Assembly: GCA_037176885.1 (NCBI GenBank)
Contig: JAWWNJ010000008.1
Span: 744,001-808,000 of the forward strand
From: Favolaschia claudopus
Taxonomy: Eukaryota; Basidiomycota; Agaricomycetes; Agaricales; Mycenaceae
Reading direction: 5' to 3'
Length of the DNA: 64,000 nucleotides
Part shown: positions 10,641-22,059 of the stretch, piece after piece
Position numbering within the stretch: position 1 is the first letter of the stretch
Layout of the letters: every line of letters begins with the position of its first letter
Notes under the pieces: generated by a model
Databases searched by the model: none
Told to the model about the DNA's origin: nothing
What the model saw: the letters and a program-made list of their open reading frames with translations, nothing else
Made by a program: the position numbers and the translations under genes

Positions 10641-12003
10641 TTGCCCGTCCATCTGGGCCCAGATTGCTGTCGCTCTTGGATTGCGCCCCGCAGCTACACA
10701 AATTGTTTCAAGACTCGGCGGCAATTTCGCAACAATGTTCGGTATGCATTCGAACATGGTGTAGTCCATAACATTCAATCGGATGTGCTTTAGCTTAGTG
10801 AGCAGAGGAAGAACACCCGTCGCCAGATGTTGCTCTGTAAATTGTGGAGATGCGGTGTCAGTACTCAGTACACCTCGGAAAGCATGCGCACTTTTCTGAC
10901 CTGATTGGCATGGGTATACGAGGAACGAGACGCGGGTCAATGAATCTTGAAAATGGGCAGCGAATTCTCGAGACTCTATTGGGGAATGAGTTGGCATGTC
11001 AGTTCCGAACCATGTATGAATGGCACCCGGCGGAGACTGTGTCAACCATTTTAGTATCTTGGGCAGAATGCCCGAACCAGTGATTGGTGCCGGATGCATC
11101 AATACGCTGTTTATGCTCAATGGAGGGGCCACAAATTCTTCATTCAGATCGCCAGGGAGAAAGTACTCTGAAACCACAGGCAACCAATCGCTAGGGCACT
11201 CCCAGAAGACAACTGCCTGGAGTTGCGAAAATTCGGAAACGAATTTTGCGATATGCACCATTCCAAGCGCCTTGGGATGGAGACATGTATTTTGCACACC
11301 GCCCTTTTGATCAGGGGACAAGGCTTGGACAATGCGATTCAGCTCCCCAGGCCCTGCGAACCAGAAGCTCAGTGTTGTTAGGCCGGCGGTAAATTTGGGT
11401 ATGTGAAAGAGGAAATTGTCCATCCAAGTGGGAATGAAAAGTATTTCAGCCAACTCTGCCTCGCTCACATTCGATCCACAGCTGTCGGAGATGATAACAA
11501 GCCGCTTCACATACGGGAAAATGGAGCAGAAAGGGCTTTCGATGATTTCTTCCAGGAGCCAATGCGCCGTTTGCCTGACCTGCAGTGCGGCAAACAGCGT
11601 CTTTCGGGTGACGTGCATCCAGTCCTTGCACACAAGAGAGAAGTTTTTGAGTGCTCTGGTGTCGTCTGTGACCCATTCAATTATGGACCAGCATATTTCG
11701 AAAGGTAGTCGAGGCCCTGTGAGCTGGAGTCCATTTCGGAGAATTAGAACTGAAATTAGACGTGTTATTGTTGGTTCTCACCCGAGAAACTCGTTGCCAT
11801 AAATCCGAATTTTCCTTTTCGAGTTTCGTCGTACGAATATCCGCCTCCTCGACTCTCTCTCGAAGGCGGCTACACTGTGCTTCGAGCGCCTCCATCCTCG
11901 TCAGTAGGTCGATGAGGATGCCTTGTGAATCTCTTTGAGCAAATTGTCTGTCTCTGCGTGTGGAACCTCCGTCGTGGTTCGTCGCTTGAATGAAATTCAA
12001 CAT
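10611..12003 (-). CDS. Coiled-coil F-box protein
   Basis: The first exon (from ATG at 12003) encodes a coiled coil rich in Glu, Leu and Arg (LTRMEALEAQCSRLRERVEE). It is joined through a GT-AG intron near 11730-11785 to a long second exon that starts with an F-box: LPFEICWSIIEW....LKNFSLVCKDW. The remaining ~330 residues have hydrophobic strand-turn patterns as in the LRR-like part of agaricomycete F-box proteins. The expected role is substrate recognition in an SCF ubiquitin ligase through Skp1 binding. The last residues (DFDAALTF) are encoded by TGACGC-type repeat sequence, so the present stop was probably created when the repeat cluster joined the gene end. It is a paralogue of the gene at 20.2-21.9 kb. 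Confidence 0.72.
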
Positions 12004-13110
12004 TTTGTCCTATTATAGACCGGACTGATCATGAACACACGCACATTGTATCGCCAAATTCCCTGCAGTCCATTGGGGTGAATGATCGACATATGGTTGG
12101 CCGACGGGTATGTGTGACCAACTGGGTACTGGCGGCGCTGGTTGAGAGTTCCACGTCGGATTCATATGGTTGAGGGACCTGGGAGAGGCGTTAAGTGACT
12201 ACCTCACTGATACGCATTAAATAGATGAGCATGACACCTTGTATTCCTTCATTTGTGTTATTTCGTTGTTGTTCGCGTTGTTGAGTTATTGTCTGACCTT
12301 GTTTTGGCCCTTGTCAACTTGTTGTTTTGGAGATACCGTGGCTGTGACACTGTGTACAAGACTCCAAGAAGAAAAAAAGGCAAAACAAAAAAGAGGAATA
12401 TAAGTAGACTCGATGCCTTTGTTTTCACTGAGATTTGATGGTTTCGACGCGGCTTTCATCATTCAGCACAAATTCAGCACTAGGAGTTCCCAAGGAGTTC
12501 CGGCGGCCGACGCACTGAGCTGGTGAGTGCGCTACCTCTGTGAGACTATAAGCATGGGGAGAGTGTCCAGGAGTTCACCGTGTTCATCTTCAATAAGATT
12601 GCGAATGGGCCCATGGGGCGAAGTAGCTGTGTAAGGCAAGGATGTCCGGCAATGCCCGACATGATTTCGGAGCGTGATCGGCTTTATCGGCATCCGAATT
12701 TAACCAGGACTTGAGTTTGACCTGAGTTGGCCTCTTTCGAAAGTTTTTTTGACAAAGAAAAAAACAGCGTGGTACTCAGAAACTAATGTAAATTGTGATA
12801 TGAATGAAAACAAACTCAGTGAATATTTATCATGAAGTTGAGTAGCCCGACACGCCTGGCTGCCGACTCGGACTTGCCATATTCCTGCGAATCCTGTCAA
12901 AGTTGCCTATCGTACCAATATCGTACACTATCGATATCATAGAGACGGATATTGAATAGGTTTTATCAGAAGCTACAGCTGCATGCGAAGAAGCTCAGGG
13001 ATAAATAAAATCCCGCAATACTAACTCCCAAGTTCTGCTTGTGCATTTGTATGTACAGTGCTTTCAAAGCGGTACTACAATTCCTCGTATTTTAATTGGC
13101 GACGCGGTTC
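12004..13110. other. Intergenic, no gene seen
   Basis: About 1.1 kb with several short frames lacking family features or paired splice sites. I found no RNA gene or repeat in it. It probably holds the promoter of the F-box gene and the 3' flank of the secreted protein gene. Confidence 0.4.
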
Positions 13111-13830
13111 TCAGGCAGAGAAGATAGTCATCTGCTGGCCCGCATTCCCGGACTCACAGTCCTGCAGCTGGACCACAGATCTGTTTGCCTCGAAAGTGAT
13201 GCACTCTCCAGTACCATTCAGGCCATCCGTCAGTTCGAAAGTGCATCCATAGGCAGCAAGCTGGTCGTCAGTGGCGAAATCGTCGCAGCTTCCGCAAGAA
13301 ACTCTAAACTGTTGGTCAAAGAAAATGTTTAAGAAAAAAATACAGATATCGTGGATTTTCAACAATTTCGACTTACGACAGCGGGGGTCGCGCTGGCAAG
13401 AAGCTTGCTTCCAGACACACCAATTGACTGAGCGTCTCGGCGTTGGAATGTAAACAGATCGGGCTGGGAGCCGACTGCGGCCGTGAAGATCTCGTTATCG
13501 TTGGGCTGAAAATGGCTGAGCTACGGGGATGGATTCACTCAGAAATCAACCACGCAATGAGTTCGAGAAACGGAGCTCACCCAAGCAAGGTCTCCTTGTT
13601 CGATAAGACCCGAGGAAGTGGTGAATAAATCCCAGCGCGTTTTCAGCTTGCTGTCGGCGGAAGCAGTTACAGTGAGGCCTTGTAAATCTATATACACTGG
13701 GCGTTAGTTTTGTTTGAGGTAATTGAATTAGTGGTGTACTTTGGAGAGGACAGGCATCTTGGCGTTTGAATGTAGGGGCGGCGGAAGCGACCAAAGTCAC
13801 GGTAGCAAGGAGGGCAAAAGAGAAGAACAT
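13111..13830 (-). CDS. Small secreted protein (179 aa), paralogue of 60.8-kb gene
   Basis: Four exons: 13830-13740, 13687-13581, 13520-13377 and 13308-13111, together 540 nt with phases that fit. The N-terminus MFFSFALLATVTLVASAAP is a signal peptide, followed by a Kex2-like FKR site and a mature start QDACPLQ. The mature part contains GVSGSKLLASA and a C-terminal domain with four Cys around GCTFELTDG and QLQDCESGN. The same architecture, introns and motifs occur in the gene at 60837-61591. A TATA-like CATAAAG lies about 135 bases upstream of the ATG, on the minus strand. The protein is probably secreted to the wall or medium. I do not recognise an enzymatic family. Confidence 0.85.
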
Positions 13831-14879
13831 GGTTGGCAAAGTAAAGGTGTAGTGAACGACGACCGTGAAGAGGTGAAAGGAGTTTGGCACCAGGCACAGG
13901 TGAGTAACGGAAGAAAGTGGGGAATGAGCGAAGGTAATGAAGAAAGGGGTTTTCTTTGCACTCCCTTTATGCTCTCTGTTGCGCGAGCTCTCGTAGCGCC
14001 GTTCATATCTAATCATCAAAATATCGGAGGAGTGTCTGATACTGGCGGCAGTTGCAGCAGATGTAGATGGTGAAGAAGGCGCATTCAGCGACGATATGAT
14101 CCCTGGATTCGCCACTGTCGATGAAAATTTTCCTTCCTAAGTCGAGATAATTTTGCAGCGGCAATTGGAAGCAGTTCGACCGTTCAACTAGCGAAATCTA
14201 CAACGAGCTATCATTCTTTCGCGATATGAATATGGTAAACTGCCATACGGACCGAAACTCCAAGCGCCTTGAGATCCACAGAAGGTGCGGAATCCCTATT
14301 CACGAGCTGTTATTGGTGGCGGTGATTGGCCAAGTATGCAAGTCTAGGTTGAAACTTTTGAATTGACTACATACAGGCACAGAATAACTGAACCAAGATG
14401 CAAGTATTTCGTCCGCAGTCAGGATTGGGTTTTTTTCTCTGTTTCGTTTTGGGTGACGGCACAAGACTCCAGTCTCGAACGGGAAGCATTTGACTGGCGA
14501 ATTGCCGTATCGTGGAGTTTGTGTGGATTCTTGGCATACATCCTCATACATCCTCCCTCATCGCGATCCTGATGCTGATTTCTTCAGAACCACAGAGACG
14601 GCGCATCCGTAAACTGAGGTGAAACGCAGTTTCGTACACACAACCTCACGGATTCATTCTTTCCCTACCTCAAAACCGATTCAGCGGAATCACATTCCAA
14701 TAAGTTGAGGGTGTCTTACTTGAAGAGGATGAATATAGTAGTCACTCGAATGGACGTTGACAAGATATGAGATTGAGAAGAAGAAGCCACAAGCTACAGC
14801 TCCCGGAAGACAAGACAAGAAAGGATTCATGAGGGCAGGATACGAGAAGAAATTAAGGAGAATGAAGATCATGATAGTC
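13831..14879. other. Promoter region and intergenic sequence
   Basis: Holds the upstream region of the secreted protein gene. The remainder shows no gene I can support. Confidence 0.4.
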
Positions 14880-16000
14880 TGGACCTCAGCAGGTAGCGAT
14901 GACGCCCGCGAGCACACCTCGACTTGACCCTCGCCGCCCCACCCCCGCTAGACATATTCCCCCAACGACGACGTGGACTCTCTCTTCACCTGCGCCTGAG
15001 GAACGACAATTACCCGCGGAGTAAAAGCCCCCATCCCGCAGCCTCGGGTTCGCCTTTTCAAGGCCTTCCCCATCATCATCAATGAAGACGCCGCAGAAGC
15101 CTTCCCCGCTTCCTCGCCCCAGCGCTATTCAAATACCTCCAGGCAGAGGACGATGACGGCACTTGTGCTTCTGCTTGCTCGTGTACCGGGAACTAGTGGG
15201 TGGGGAAGGGGAGGTGGGGGGTGAGAGGCGGTGGAGAGCGTAGGGTGGGTGTCGATGTGGGATCGTCAATGGGGAAGCGCAGGGGTGACCTCGACGGCGT
15301 GGAAGGTGGATCTCGAGGTGCGAAGGCAAACGAACGGGACGAGTCCTTCGCGGGAATCAAAGACGGGGCGTCGACATCAATGTTGTGGGTATGCCCGCAC
15401 GCGGAGGACGCAGTCGCAGCTCTGACGCCACTGCAAGACGAAGACCGTGTATCGGAGGCCGAGGTTAGGCGGGATGGGAACTCGATGACGAGGCGGGATG
15501 ACGCCTGTACGAAGACCCGAATTCCATCAACCCTCGACCTGTTTCCTCACGCAGGAACAATGCGTACTCGTCCTTGTCACCATCCCAGGAAGTCCTACCG
15601 TCATCAGACGCTCCACAGTATCCACTTCCTCCTTTGCCGTCGAAGTATTCATCCTCAGGCTACAGGCGACGGTGCGGGCGCGATGAAGGGGAAAGCTGGT
15701 GGTGGGTTCTCCTCTTCTTCCTCCACCCCCTCTCGTGACTCTCGTTCTCGCACTTATACCCCACTCTTCTAGCTTATCCTTCTCCTCCGTCGTCCGCATC
15801 ATCGTGTACATCCTCCTCCTCGTCGCCCCCACTTCCACCCCCTTTCACCCGCGAAGGGAATGTCATACACCACCCCAACGCGTTCGCAAGAGCGGCGTAT
15901 TTTGCGCCGAGAACGTGGTCCATGACTGGGGGCGTCGAATCTTGCGCGTCGCGGGTCCGCCGTATCCATAGATAGAGTCATGCCCGCTGCGGCTGGTAAG
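14880..16000 (-). pseudogene. Decayed copy of the 25.3-27.4 kb Pro/Ser-rich gene
   Basis: The stretch lines up along its length with 25.29-25.9 kb. Shared blocks include TGGACCTCAGCA with GCCCGCGAGC, GAGGCGGTGGAGAGCGT, GGTGGATCTCGAGGTGCGAAGG, GGGGCGTCGACG and TATGCCCGCACGCGGA. On the minus strand it keeps a translated tail like MGAFTPRV....VKRESTSS, matching MGAVSPRVFVEVKRESKSS of the other copy. Frames are broken by several stops and indels and I see no long continuous reading frame. It is a non-functional segmental duplicate, useful because it supports the C-terminal frame of the 25-kb gene. Confidence 0.75.
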
Positions 16001-16089
16001 AGCAGTCAGTCGGCGAACGATAACGACACGTGCAGAGACGTACGCCGGCAGTGACGTCCAGAGCGGCGTTCAGCCGTCGTCGACGAAGG

Positions 16090-16850
16090 TGAAGCCATGA
16101 CGAATCTTTCCGTCAAGGACGGGGGATCGAGTAAGTAAGATTGAGGTCGAAGTAAAAGCCCCAAGGAGACTCACCAATGGACTCCCATTCCGTACACATC
16201 ACCAATCCGGAACCCAGCCTTTCCCTTTGACAACCTCCTCGCCGATCCGGCAAATCACACGCGAGAGGCGGAACGACCGAAGCGCTAGTCGGTATGTAGA
16301 GTCTATCGATGCGGCGCGCTGCGCGCCAGGATACGATTAGCCATGCCTAGGAGTGACCCAGAGCTGCCTCGCGGCGGCTTTCGATATCGTCCAGCCTCGA
16401 AAACACCAGCCCTCATCGAGAATTCGTGGGCTCCAGACACAGCACACATGGAGATCCTCCGGTCAACTTCCAAACAAAGAGTCAATCGAGTACCGTATGC
16501 GACTCGAAGATGAGTCGTTCATTATATTGGCGACTCGCGGGACAAGCAAGAAGTGGGCTGGGAACACTGGCGGAAGCGATGCACACGAAAACCGATACTC
16601 GTGAAGGTCCATGATCGGGGCGTCGCGGGTTCTTATCCAGCGAGACGTACGCGGACAGGCACATTTAGAGCGGCGTTGGATCATCGCTACCCGGAGAGGA
16701 AGTAATAACGAAGCTTTCCATTGACGCAATGCATGTCTGACCGGGGTGAAGATTGAGCAAGACTGGAGTCGAGGTAAGAGTCCAAACGAAACTGACCGAC
16801 ACATAATGCGCTCCCATTCCGTCCACGTCATGAACAACCCACTGCCCAGC
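16090..16850 (-). repeat. Two degenerate copies of a ~200-bp coding-like block
   Basis: Bases ~16020-16260 and ~16640-16880 resemble each other. Both contain ACTCCCATTCCGT or GCTCCCATTCCGT, then CCCAGCCTTTCCCT, and an upstream GAGCGGCGTT. On the minus strand both contain (G)KGKAG or GKGW followed by D-V-x-GMG-x-H. They look like partial duplicates of the 3' end of the CRIB-type gene, broken by stops. Confidence 0.5.
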
Positions 16851-16898
16851 CTTTCCCTCTCGCAACCTTCACAACCTCCTCCTCTTCCAGCCCACCTC

Positions 16899-18164
16899 CT
16901 AGAATCCCTCCCTCCCCTTCGCACTCCCCCTCCTCGGCAGCGGTCTCAACGCATGCCTCACAGGCACACCCGGTCGCGGTATCGGCCGCAGTCGTATCCT
17001 CGTCGGCGGCGGCAGAGGGTCCGGCATTGGACGGAGAGGACATGGGCGATTGGCGGGACGGGTTGCGGGAGGAAGAGGCGAACGAGGCGACGGCGTGGGA
17101 GTCGAGCGGGGTGGTGGCGAGGATGGAGGTGGAGGTGCGGGAGTGAGTTGAGGTGAAGGCATACGTCCGTTCGAGGAAGCCGGCGCGGGAGAAGGGGGCG
17201 AAGGGTTGGCTGTTCGTGAGCTTGAGACGACTCGCTCCGTGCTATCGATGTGTGAGTCAGGAATTTCGGTCGTAGGTGCGTTTGGCAAAGCCCCCGCAAC
17301 GAGCGGTGAATTCGAATCCGTTTTTACTTCGCCGCTCGACTCTGTGCGGGATCGAGGGCGATCAAAGAGTTCAGCTAGTGAGCCCTGAGTGAAACCGGTG
17401 GAGGCGATCCCCTTCGCAGTATTGTGCCCCATATGGGCGACGTGAAGAAACGAGGCTGGGGAGGGAGATGAGATGGCGCTCTTGTCGATGGATGTGGGCA
17501 TGTCCATTCGAGCTTCTACCGAATGAGGATGCGAAGGGTGTTCAGGGTCGGCGAATGGGTCAAAATACGATGGCGCTTCGTCCGCATTGGAGTCTCGCCG
17601 CGTAAAAGCGCGGTACGGAGAAGAGGTGGGCATGGGGACCGAGCTCCGGTCCATCCTGTCCAGCTCAGTCAAGGAGGCAACCCTCAGTTCAGAGCAACTC
17701 TTTTCGTTCTCGTACAAGGACCCATTCGCGAGCTGGGAGAATAGACTTGGAGATGTTGGGCTCGACATCCTGGACCTGATACTATCGGACGACAGTCGCC
17801 TGCGCCGTCCAATCTCTTCCGACATAGAATCCCTTTCCTTCAGTTCTTGGTCAAAAAGAGGCGAATCAACCCCAGAAGACACGAGGCGCTTCTCCTCGTC
17901 ATACACGACGTGCGCAAGGTGAGAAAAGGACGCAGGACTCGATATCATAGATTTGTCGAGCTTGTTTCGCGGTTTTACCGGCACTGGGGGGCCCTCCGAC
18001 TCCGGGTCTTGAAGCGGTGAGATGTGTGGTCTGGGAGCGCCGTACAAGCGGGCAAAAGAGGCAAAAAGAGGAGAAAAAGGCAAATTTGACGGGTCTTGAC
18101 TAGCCGTAGAGTTGGGTGTCGACGGCGGCGACGAGTACCAGGGCATTGTGAGCAGAGAAAGCAA
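16899..18164 (-). CDS. Protein with two CRIB-like (Rho/Cdc42-binding) motifs
   Basis: Long minus-strand frame, best start MPWYSSPP at 18146 (MLSLLT at 18164 is possible). Two motifs match the CRIB pattern I-S-x-P...F-x-H-x-x-H: ISSPASFSHLAHV near residue 75 and ISSPSPASFLHVAHMG near residue 235. Between them are Ser-rich segments with repeated SPxSxF..LA blocks. CRIB motifs bind GTP-loaded Cdc42/Rac, so a role as a polarity or actin effector is likely. No kinase domain follows. The final ~100 residues are low-complexity Pro/Arg in this frame, while another frame (16828-17043) gives an acidic Cys-containing tail. A frameshift or intron near 17040 is therefore likely, and the true C-terminus is uncertain. 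Its start directly abuts the ornithine decarboxylase fragment. Confidence 0.6.
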   Translation of the reverse strand: MLSLLTMPWYSSPPSTPNSTASQDPSNLPFSPLFASFARLYGAPRPHISPLQDPESEGPPVPVKPRNKLDKSMISSPASFSHLAHVVYDEEKRLVSSGVDSPLFDQELKERDSMSEEIGRRRRLSSDSIRSRMSSPTSPSLFSQLANGSLYENEKSCSELRVASLTELDRMDRSSVPMPTSSPYRAFTRRDSNADEAPSYFDPFADPEHPSHPHSVEARMDMPTSIDKSAISSPSPASFLHVAHMGHNTAKGIASTGFTQGSLAELFDRPRSRTESSGEVKTDSNSPLVAGALPNAPTTEIPDSHIDSTERVVSSSRTANPSPPSPAPASSNGRMPSPQLTPAPPPPSSPPPRSTPTPSPRSPLPPATRPANRPCPLRPMPDPLPPPTRIRLRPIPRPGVPVRHALRPLPRRGSAKGREGF

Positions 18165-18169
18165 GAGGA

Positions 18170-18500
18170 AACGGCAAGCTCGCGAGCCTTTGCGAGAAGA
18201 GAGGGGACGGCGTGCAGAGGAGCGCCGAACTTGAGGCCGAGCTGACAGAGGGCCTTTGTGTCGTCTGTCAGGATGCGGAGGACGAGTGAAGCGCGGGGAT
18301 GAGCGCGGGCAATTTTGAGCTCGTCTGCGTTGTCAAAGGTCATTGTGTTGACGCGAAGCTTTGCGGCATTCCTGACGAAAGAGAGGGCCTTGCAGGGGTT
18401 GGCAAAGATGATGCGGTTTGGGTGGACGGAGCCGAGCGCAAGGACCTGGGATATTTCGCCGTTGGACGCGCAGTCAAAGCCTGTGCCGAGGGCAGCGAGA
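18170..18500 (-). pseudogene. Ornithine decarboxylase internal fragment
   Basis: About 110 residues without an intron match the N-terminal barrel of ornithine decarboxylase: LLAALGTGFDCAS, NRIIFANPCK, MTFDNADELKIA, LVLRILTDDTKALC and LGLKFGAPL, ending at KARELAV. The PLP-binding lysine segment (before the first block) and everything after KARELAV, including the HVGSG region and the C-terminal active-site Cys, are missing. It is therefore a non-enzymatic gene fragment. It sits directly upstream of the CRIB gene on the same strand and may now act as that gene's 5' region. Confidence 0.88.
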
Positions 18501-18552
18501 AGGAAGGCTCCACTGCTGACATCGTCGACGTGGTTGCTATCTGTTGCTATTG

Positions 18553-18626
18553 ACCCAATTTGGCAAATCAACGCCACGCACCTGAAACAGGCAGTTTGTG
18601 GCTGTGCGTACTCTTCTCAAGTTTTC
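18553..18626 (-). repeat. 74-bp element, copy 1
   Basis: Highly similar to 21987-22059 in the same orientation. Shared blocks are ACCCAATTTGG, AACGCCACGCACCTG, TTTGTGGCTGTG and CTCTTCTCAAGTTTTC. Each copy lies upstream of a minus-strand coding block, here the ODC fragment/CRIB gene. Read on the minus strand it contains CAG|GTGCGT, a good 5' splice site, so it may be a shared transcription start or leader exon. Confidence 0.75.
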
Positions 18627-19091
18627 ATCCTCGTTCGAGGAGTCCAGGACGCGACCAGCGGCAGACCAAGACAACTTGCTGCCCAGTCTGCCATACTGCG
18701 CTAGAGCCTATACACTCCCAACATCCACGTCGCCAAGGGCAGGAACCACCAACAAGCTGATTAACGGCCATTTCAATAATTTTCAATTTGATTTCAATGA
18801 TTCCTCAGAGTCGTTCCGACTCGTTCGACCTTGGATTCGACCAAGCCCCGCCGGTAGACATGATACGGTAGGGTGCAATAGAGAAGGTCCCTCTCAAATG
18901 GCAATAACCAGCCCAAACTCTCGCGTCGCTTATCTACAAAGATCAGCTGAACGGATGTACTACTACGGCTTTTCATTTCTCTCTAATAATGGACCGACTC
19001 CGAGTCCCGAGAAGGACGCGTGTAAGTCCTTAGGTCATCAACGCCCTCAAGCCTCGTGCCTCTTCACCGCTGGCCTCTCTCTCTCTCTACA
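18627..19091. promoter_or_regulatory. Divergent upstream region of the IFI6-like gene
   Basis: No coding frame is convincing. A CT-rich tract (CTCTCTCTCTCTAC) ends just before the ATG at 19092, a common feature of basidiomycete start regions. Confidence 0.45.
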
Positions 19092-19587
19092 ATGTCTGTA
19101 GTCCGCCCCTCCAACCAGTCAGATACCCTCAGACGCTGGCTTCAAGCCCATCCCATCGCAGCCCGAGCCGCCGCCCTCGACCTTATCGCTTCTCGCGCCG
19201 GTATCGCCGCCGCCCGCACCGCTCTCCTCCAACTCCTACGTGACCATCCCAAGGCCCTCCGTGCAGCAGGCATTGCCCTGCTGACGACCGTCGGCCTTTG
19301 GGCCCTCGTACCCACCATCTTACTCGCCGTTCTAAACCTCATTGGATTTGGCGCCGGGGGAGTCGCCCATGGTGAGCAGCCCGCACCAAACAAATTGACC
19401 TACATACTGTATATTAAATTAAGGATGCGCCCCAGGATCTCTTGCCGCTTTAATCCATGCCAGCATTGGCAACGTCGCCGCAGGATCTGTGTTCGCCTGG
19501 GCACAGGCTGCTGCTGCCGGAGGGATCATAGTCGCACCAGTCGCATTTCAACTACTTGGAACAGGCGCGGTGGCCGTTGGAGTGTGA
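19092..19587 (+). CDS. IFI6/IFI27-like (ISG12 family) membrane protein, 147 aa
   Basis: Two exons, 19092-19371 and 19424-19587, total 444 nt in frame, with an intron starting GTGAGC and ending TTAAG. The second half contains the family signature: IGFGAGGVA, then GSLAALIHASIGNVAAGSVFA split over the intron, and a final LLGTGAVAVGV. It has two to three hydrophobic segments, with an amphipathic Ala/Arg-rich N-terminus (AHPIAARAAALDLIASRAG). Relatives in animals are small mitochondrial or nuclear-envelope membrane proteins linked to apoptosis and innate responses; in fungi the role is not known. The start ATG follows a CT tract and is the first in frame. Confidence 0.85.
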
Positions 19588-20172
19588 CTGGCAGTGGGTT
19601 TACGCCGTCGTTCAAAGAATGGGGATGCCGATGCCAGCCCCGAGGATAATGCCGGAGAAGACGACGATAAGAATGCACCATTGTTGATCGAGAACTGATC
19701 TCGGGCTGGAGGCATAGCGCCGTTCCGCTCCGTTCCATTCCTCCCCATCCAGGTGCACCATTACTCTTCAAGTTGCCGATGACTCGAGCATTCCTTTCCG
19801 GTCCCCGACTCAACCCCGACCACCCCGTGATGCAGATATTGCTCTGCTAAAACTTCGCGGAATGTTCACCGTCGTACATAGCTTTGCAGGACGAGAACGA
19901 AGTTGTCGATGGAAAGTTTCATAAAATCACAAGAATCTCATGTACCATATTCACACATTTCTCACCATCATCTTTGAACAACGAGTTAGGGCTGTATTTA
20001 CCGGAATCTCATTATCATGTAGGTTAGACGGAGCTCAATCATACACTTGTTACTATTTCTGCCAAGTATGTCAATATGCTTATGTTTTCTTGTGAGCTGC
20101 TGATGCAGCTCACCTCATGATCCATGCATAACCCCCTTCCCTAGAAGCATACAACCCTGTGCTCTATAGTGG
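19588..20172. other. Intergenic between convergent genes
   Basis: 3' flanks of the IFI6-like gene and the F-box gene. I see nothing else in it. Confidence 0.4.
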
Positions 20173-21893
20173 TCAGTATTCCCTTCTGATCAGTTGAAAT
20201 TTTTCCATCACATCTCGGTATTCGATTTCGAGAGGCCGATTCTTGGCACAAAGAGGAAGAAACTTTTGACGGAACTCTGTGATGAGCTGCCTGGTGGGAT
20301 CCGCAGTATAGTCATGAATCACAACTGTTAAACGCGAAAGGTTTGAAAGCGAATCTGCCGTCATCATCGAGCGATCAAGTTGGCTCCAATGAGCCATTGT
20401 GCTTTCTCGAGTCAGTGCATGGAAATTACGGATGTCCAGAGTCAAGCTATCCAGCTGGAATCTCGAAGGCAATTGCGAAACGAACTTGGCAACCAATTCT
20501 ACCGTGATGTACCAAAAGTCGATCAGCATCTTCATAGTTTTCAGCTGCTTAAACTTGGCCAAGTATCCGAAATCTACGGTTACGCTCAGTCAAGCTCACA
20601 TGATATCCTGAGTCTTATTCGCGCTGCACTCACCATTTCCATCTACCGAAACTTCCAAGTTCGATAGACCGGGCCCAAAGCGATTGATGAATCCCGCAAA
20701 TTCTCTTCGGTATGGAATCAGGAGGCTCTTGTGGATAGACATAGATTCCACCACGCCGCAATGGCGGTCGGCGAACCATTGCAACACTACCTGCGACAAA
20801 GAGCCATTTTCTATGAAGATTACTGTCGTTATGCTTTTTGGCGGAGGGGCCGCCGCTTCATTGATTGTCTCGTGGTGCCATCCATCTCGGCAGATAAGAG
20901 TCGTGAGGGCGGAGAAGTCAGAGATGAAAGCCGCGATAGCGGACAATGTAATTCCTCGAACAGAGATATCCAAAACGCGGATGGCTTGTAGCATCCGCAC
21001 TGGTGTGGAGCGGACAAGGGCATCCAAGTCCTTCGGCTCGAGATTCTTTATTTTGATTGATGTGAGTGCATAAAACTTGGGCATCAATGCCAGAAATCCG
21101 TCCATCCATGCAGCAGACTCGGAGTTAGCGCGGTGTGGTCGGTAAACCCAGTGAGGAGACTCCTCGGAAATAATATAGAGCGTTTGAATATAGGGGAATA
21201 CGGTGCAACCGTCATTAGTAAGTGTAGAGACCTTTTCGGGGGTATAACAGCTTCTGAAGGAGATGGTGCGGAATAGCATTTTTCGCGAGACACGCGTCCA
21301 AGCTTTGGCAACCAATGAGAACTTTTTGAGTGCGGCATTATCATGTCGAGCCGCCTCGACGATTCTAAATTGTACCTCCCATGGCAGACGCGGTCCCTTC
21401 ATCTGTAGCCTACTATGAGTAACATCTAAGTATGGACAGTTTCTAACGCTCACTAGTTGTTGTAACTTATCATACAAATTGCGAGTCTCCCACTTCGGAA
21501 GTGCTGCGATCTCTTCCGTCATAAACCTTAGCTTCCAGTAGTCCCACGGCAGACGCGTTTCCTTCAGCTGTGGCCCAACATGAGTCACATCTGAGTATAT
21601 GGACAGAATTCAATGCTCACTAGTTGTATCTCATCATGTAGATCAAGAGCCTCCTTCTGAAGTGCTGCAATCTCCTTTTCTTGGGCCAATATCTGATCTT
21701 GTTGTCGAAAGACAGATCCTTGCAGCTCAAAAATCATATCATGCAAATCGCGAAGGGATAGGGCTGCTAGGGCAGAAGAATCTGTGTCGAGAGCCACAGT
21801 GCCACCGCTTAGAACTTGAATCCAGAGGTCATAAGATCGAGATTCAACTGCACCTCTGCGTCGGCCCCCGGTGCTGCAGCTGGAGTCATCCAT
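20173..21893 (-). CDS. Coiled-coil F-box protein with an extra duplicated exon
   Basis: Four exons can be read: from ATG at 21893 (coiled coil, QQDQILAQEKEIAALQKEAL); a second exon with LPWDYW...EEIAALPKWE; a third starting KGPRLPWEVQFRIVEAA with the F-box (LKKFSLVAKAWTRVSRKMLF); and a last exon from about 20580 to TGA at 20173. Intron borders are GTGAGC/CACAG, GTGAGC/TACAG and GTGAGTGC/CGTAG. The protein should be an SCF substrate adaptor. The second exon is a tandem copy of the end of exon 1, the intron and the F-box start, shifted by about 160 bases. It is closely related in layout to the gene at 10.6-12.0 kb, but the sequences are well diverged. Confidence 0.72.
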
Positions 21894-21986
21894 CTTGTGG
21901 TGTCAGGCAAAGGAGAAATCAAGCGCCCGGGCGCCCAGAACAAGTACCCACGAAGAAACGCGTGCATCGGCATTGACTGCCGTGAC

Positions 21987-22059
21987 ACCCAATTTGGGAA
22001 ATTAACGCCACGCACCTGGAAAAGGCAATTTGTGGCTGTGCCCCTCTTCTCAAGTTTTC
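21987..22059 (-). repeat. 74-bp element, copy 2
   Basis: Second copy of the element at 18553-18626, about 95 bases upstream of the F-box ATG. About nine of every ten bases agree by eye. Confidence 0.75.

Noticed and set aside
14950..15780. Plus-strand 190-aa frame as a new gene
   Set aside because: It is the antisense shadow of the decayed Pro/Ser-rich gene copy and shares its DNA with the 25-kb gene.
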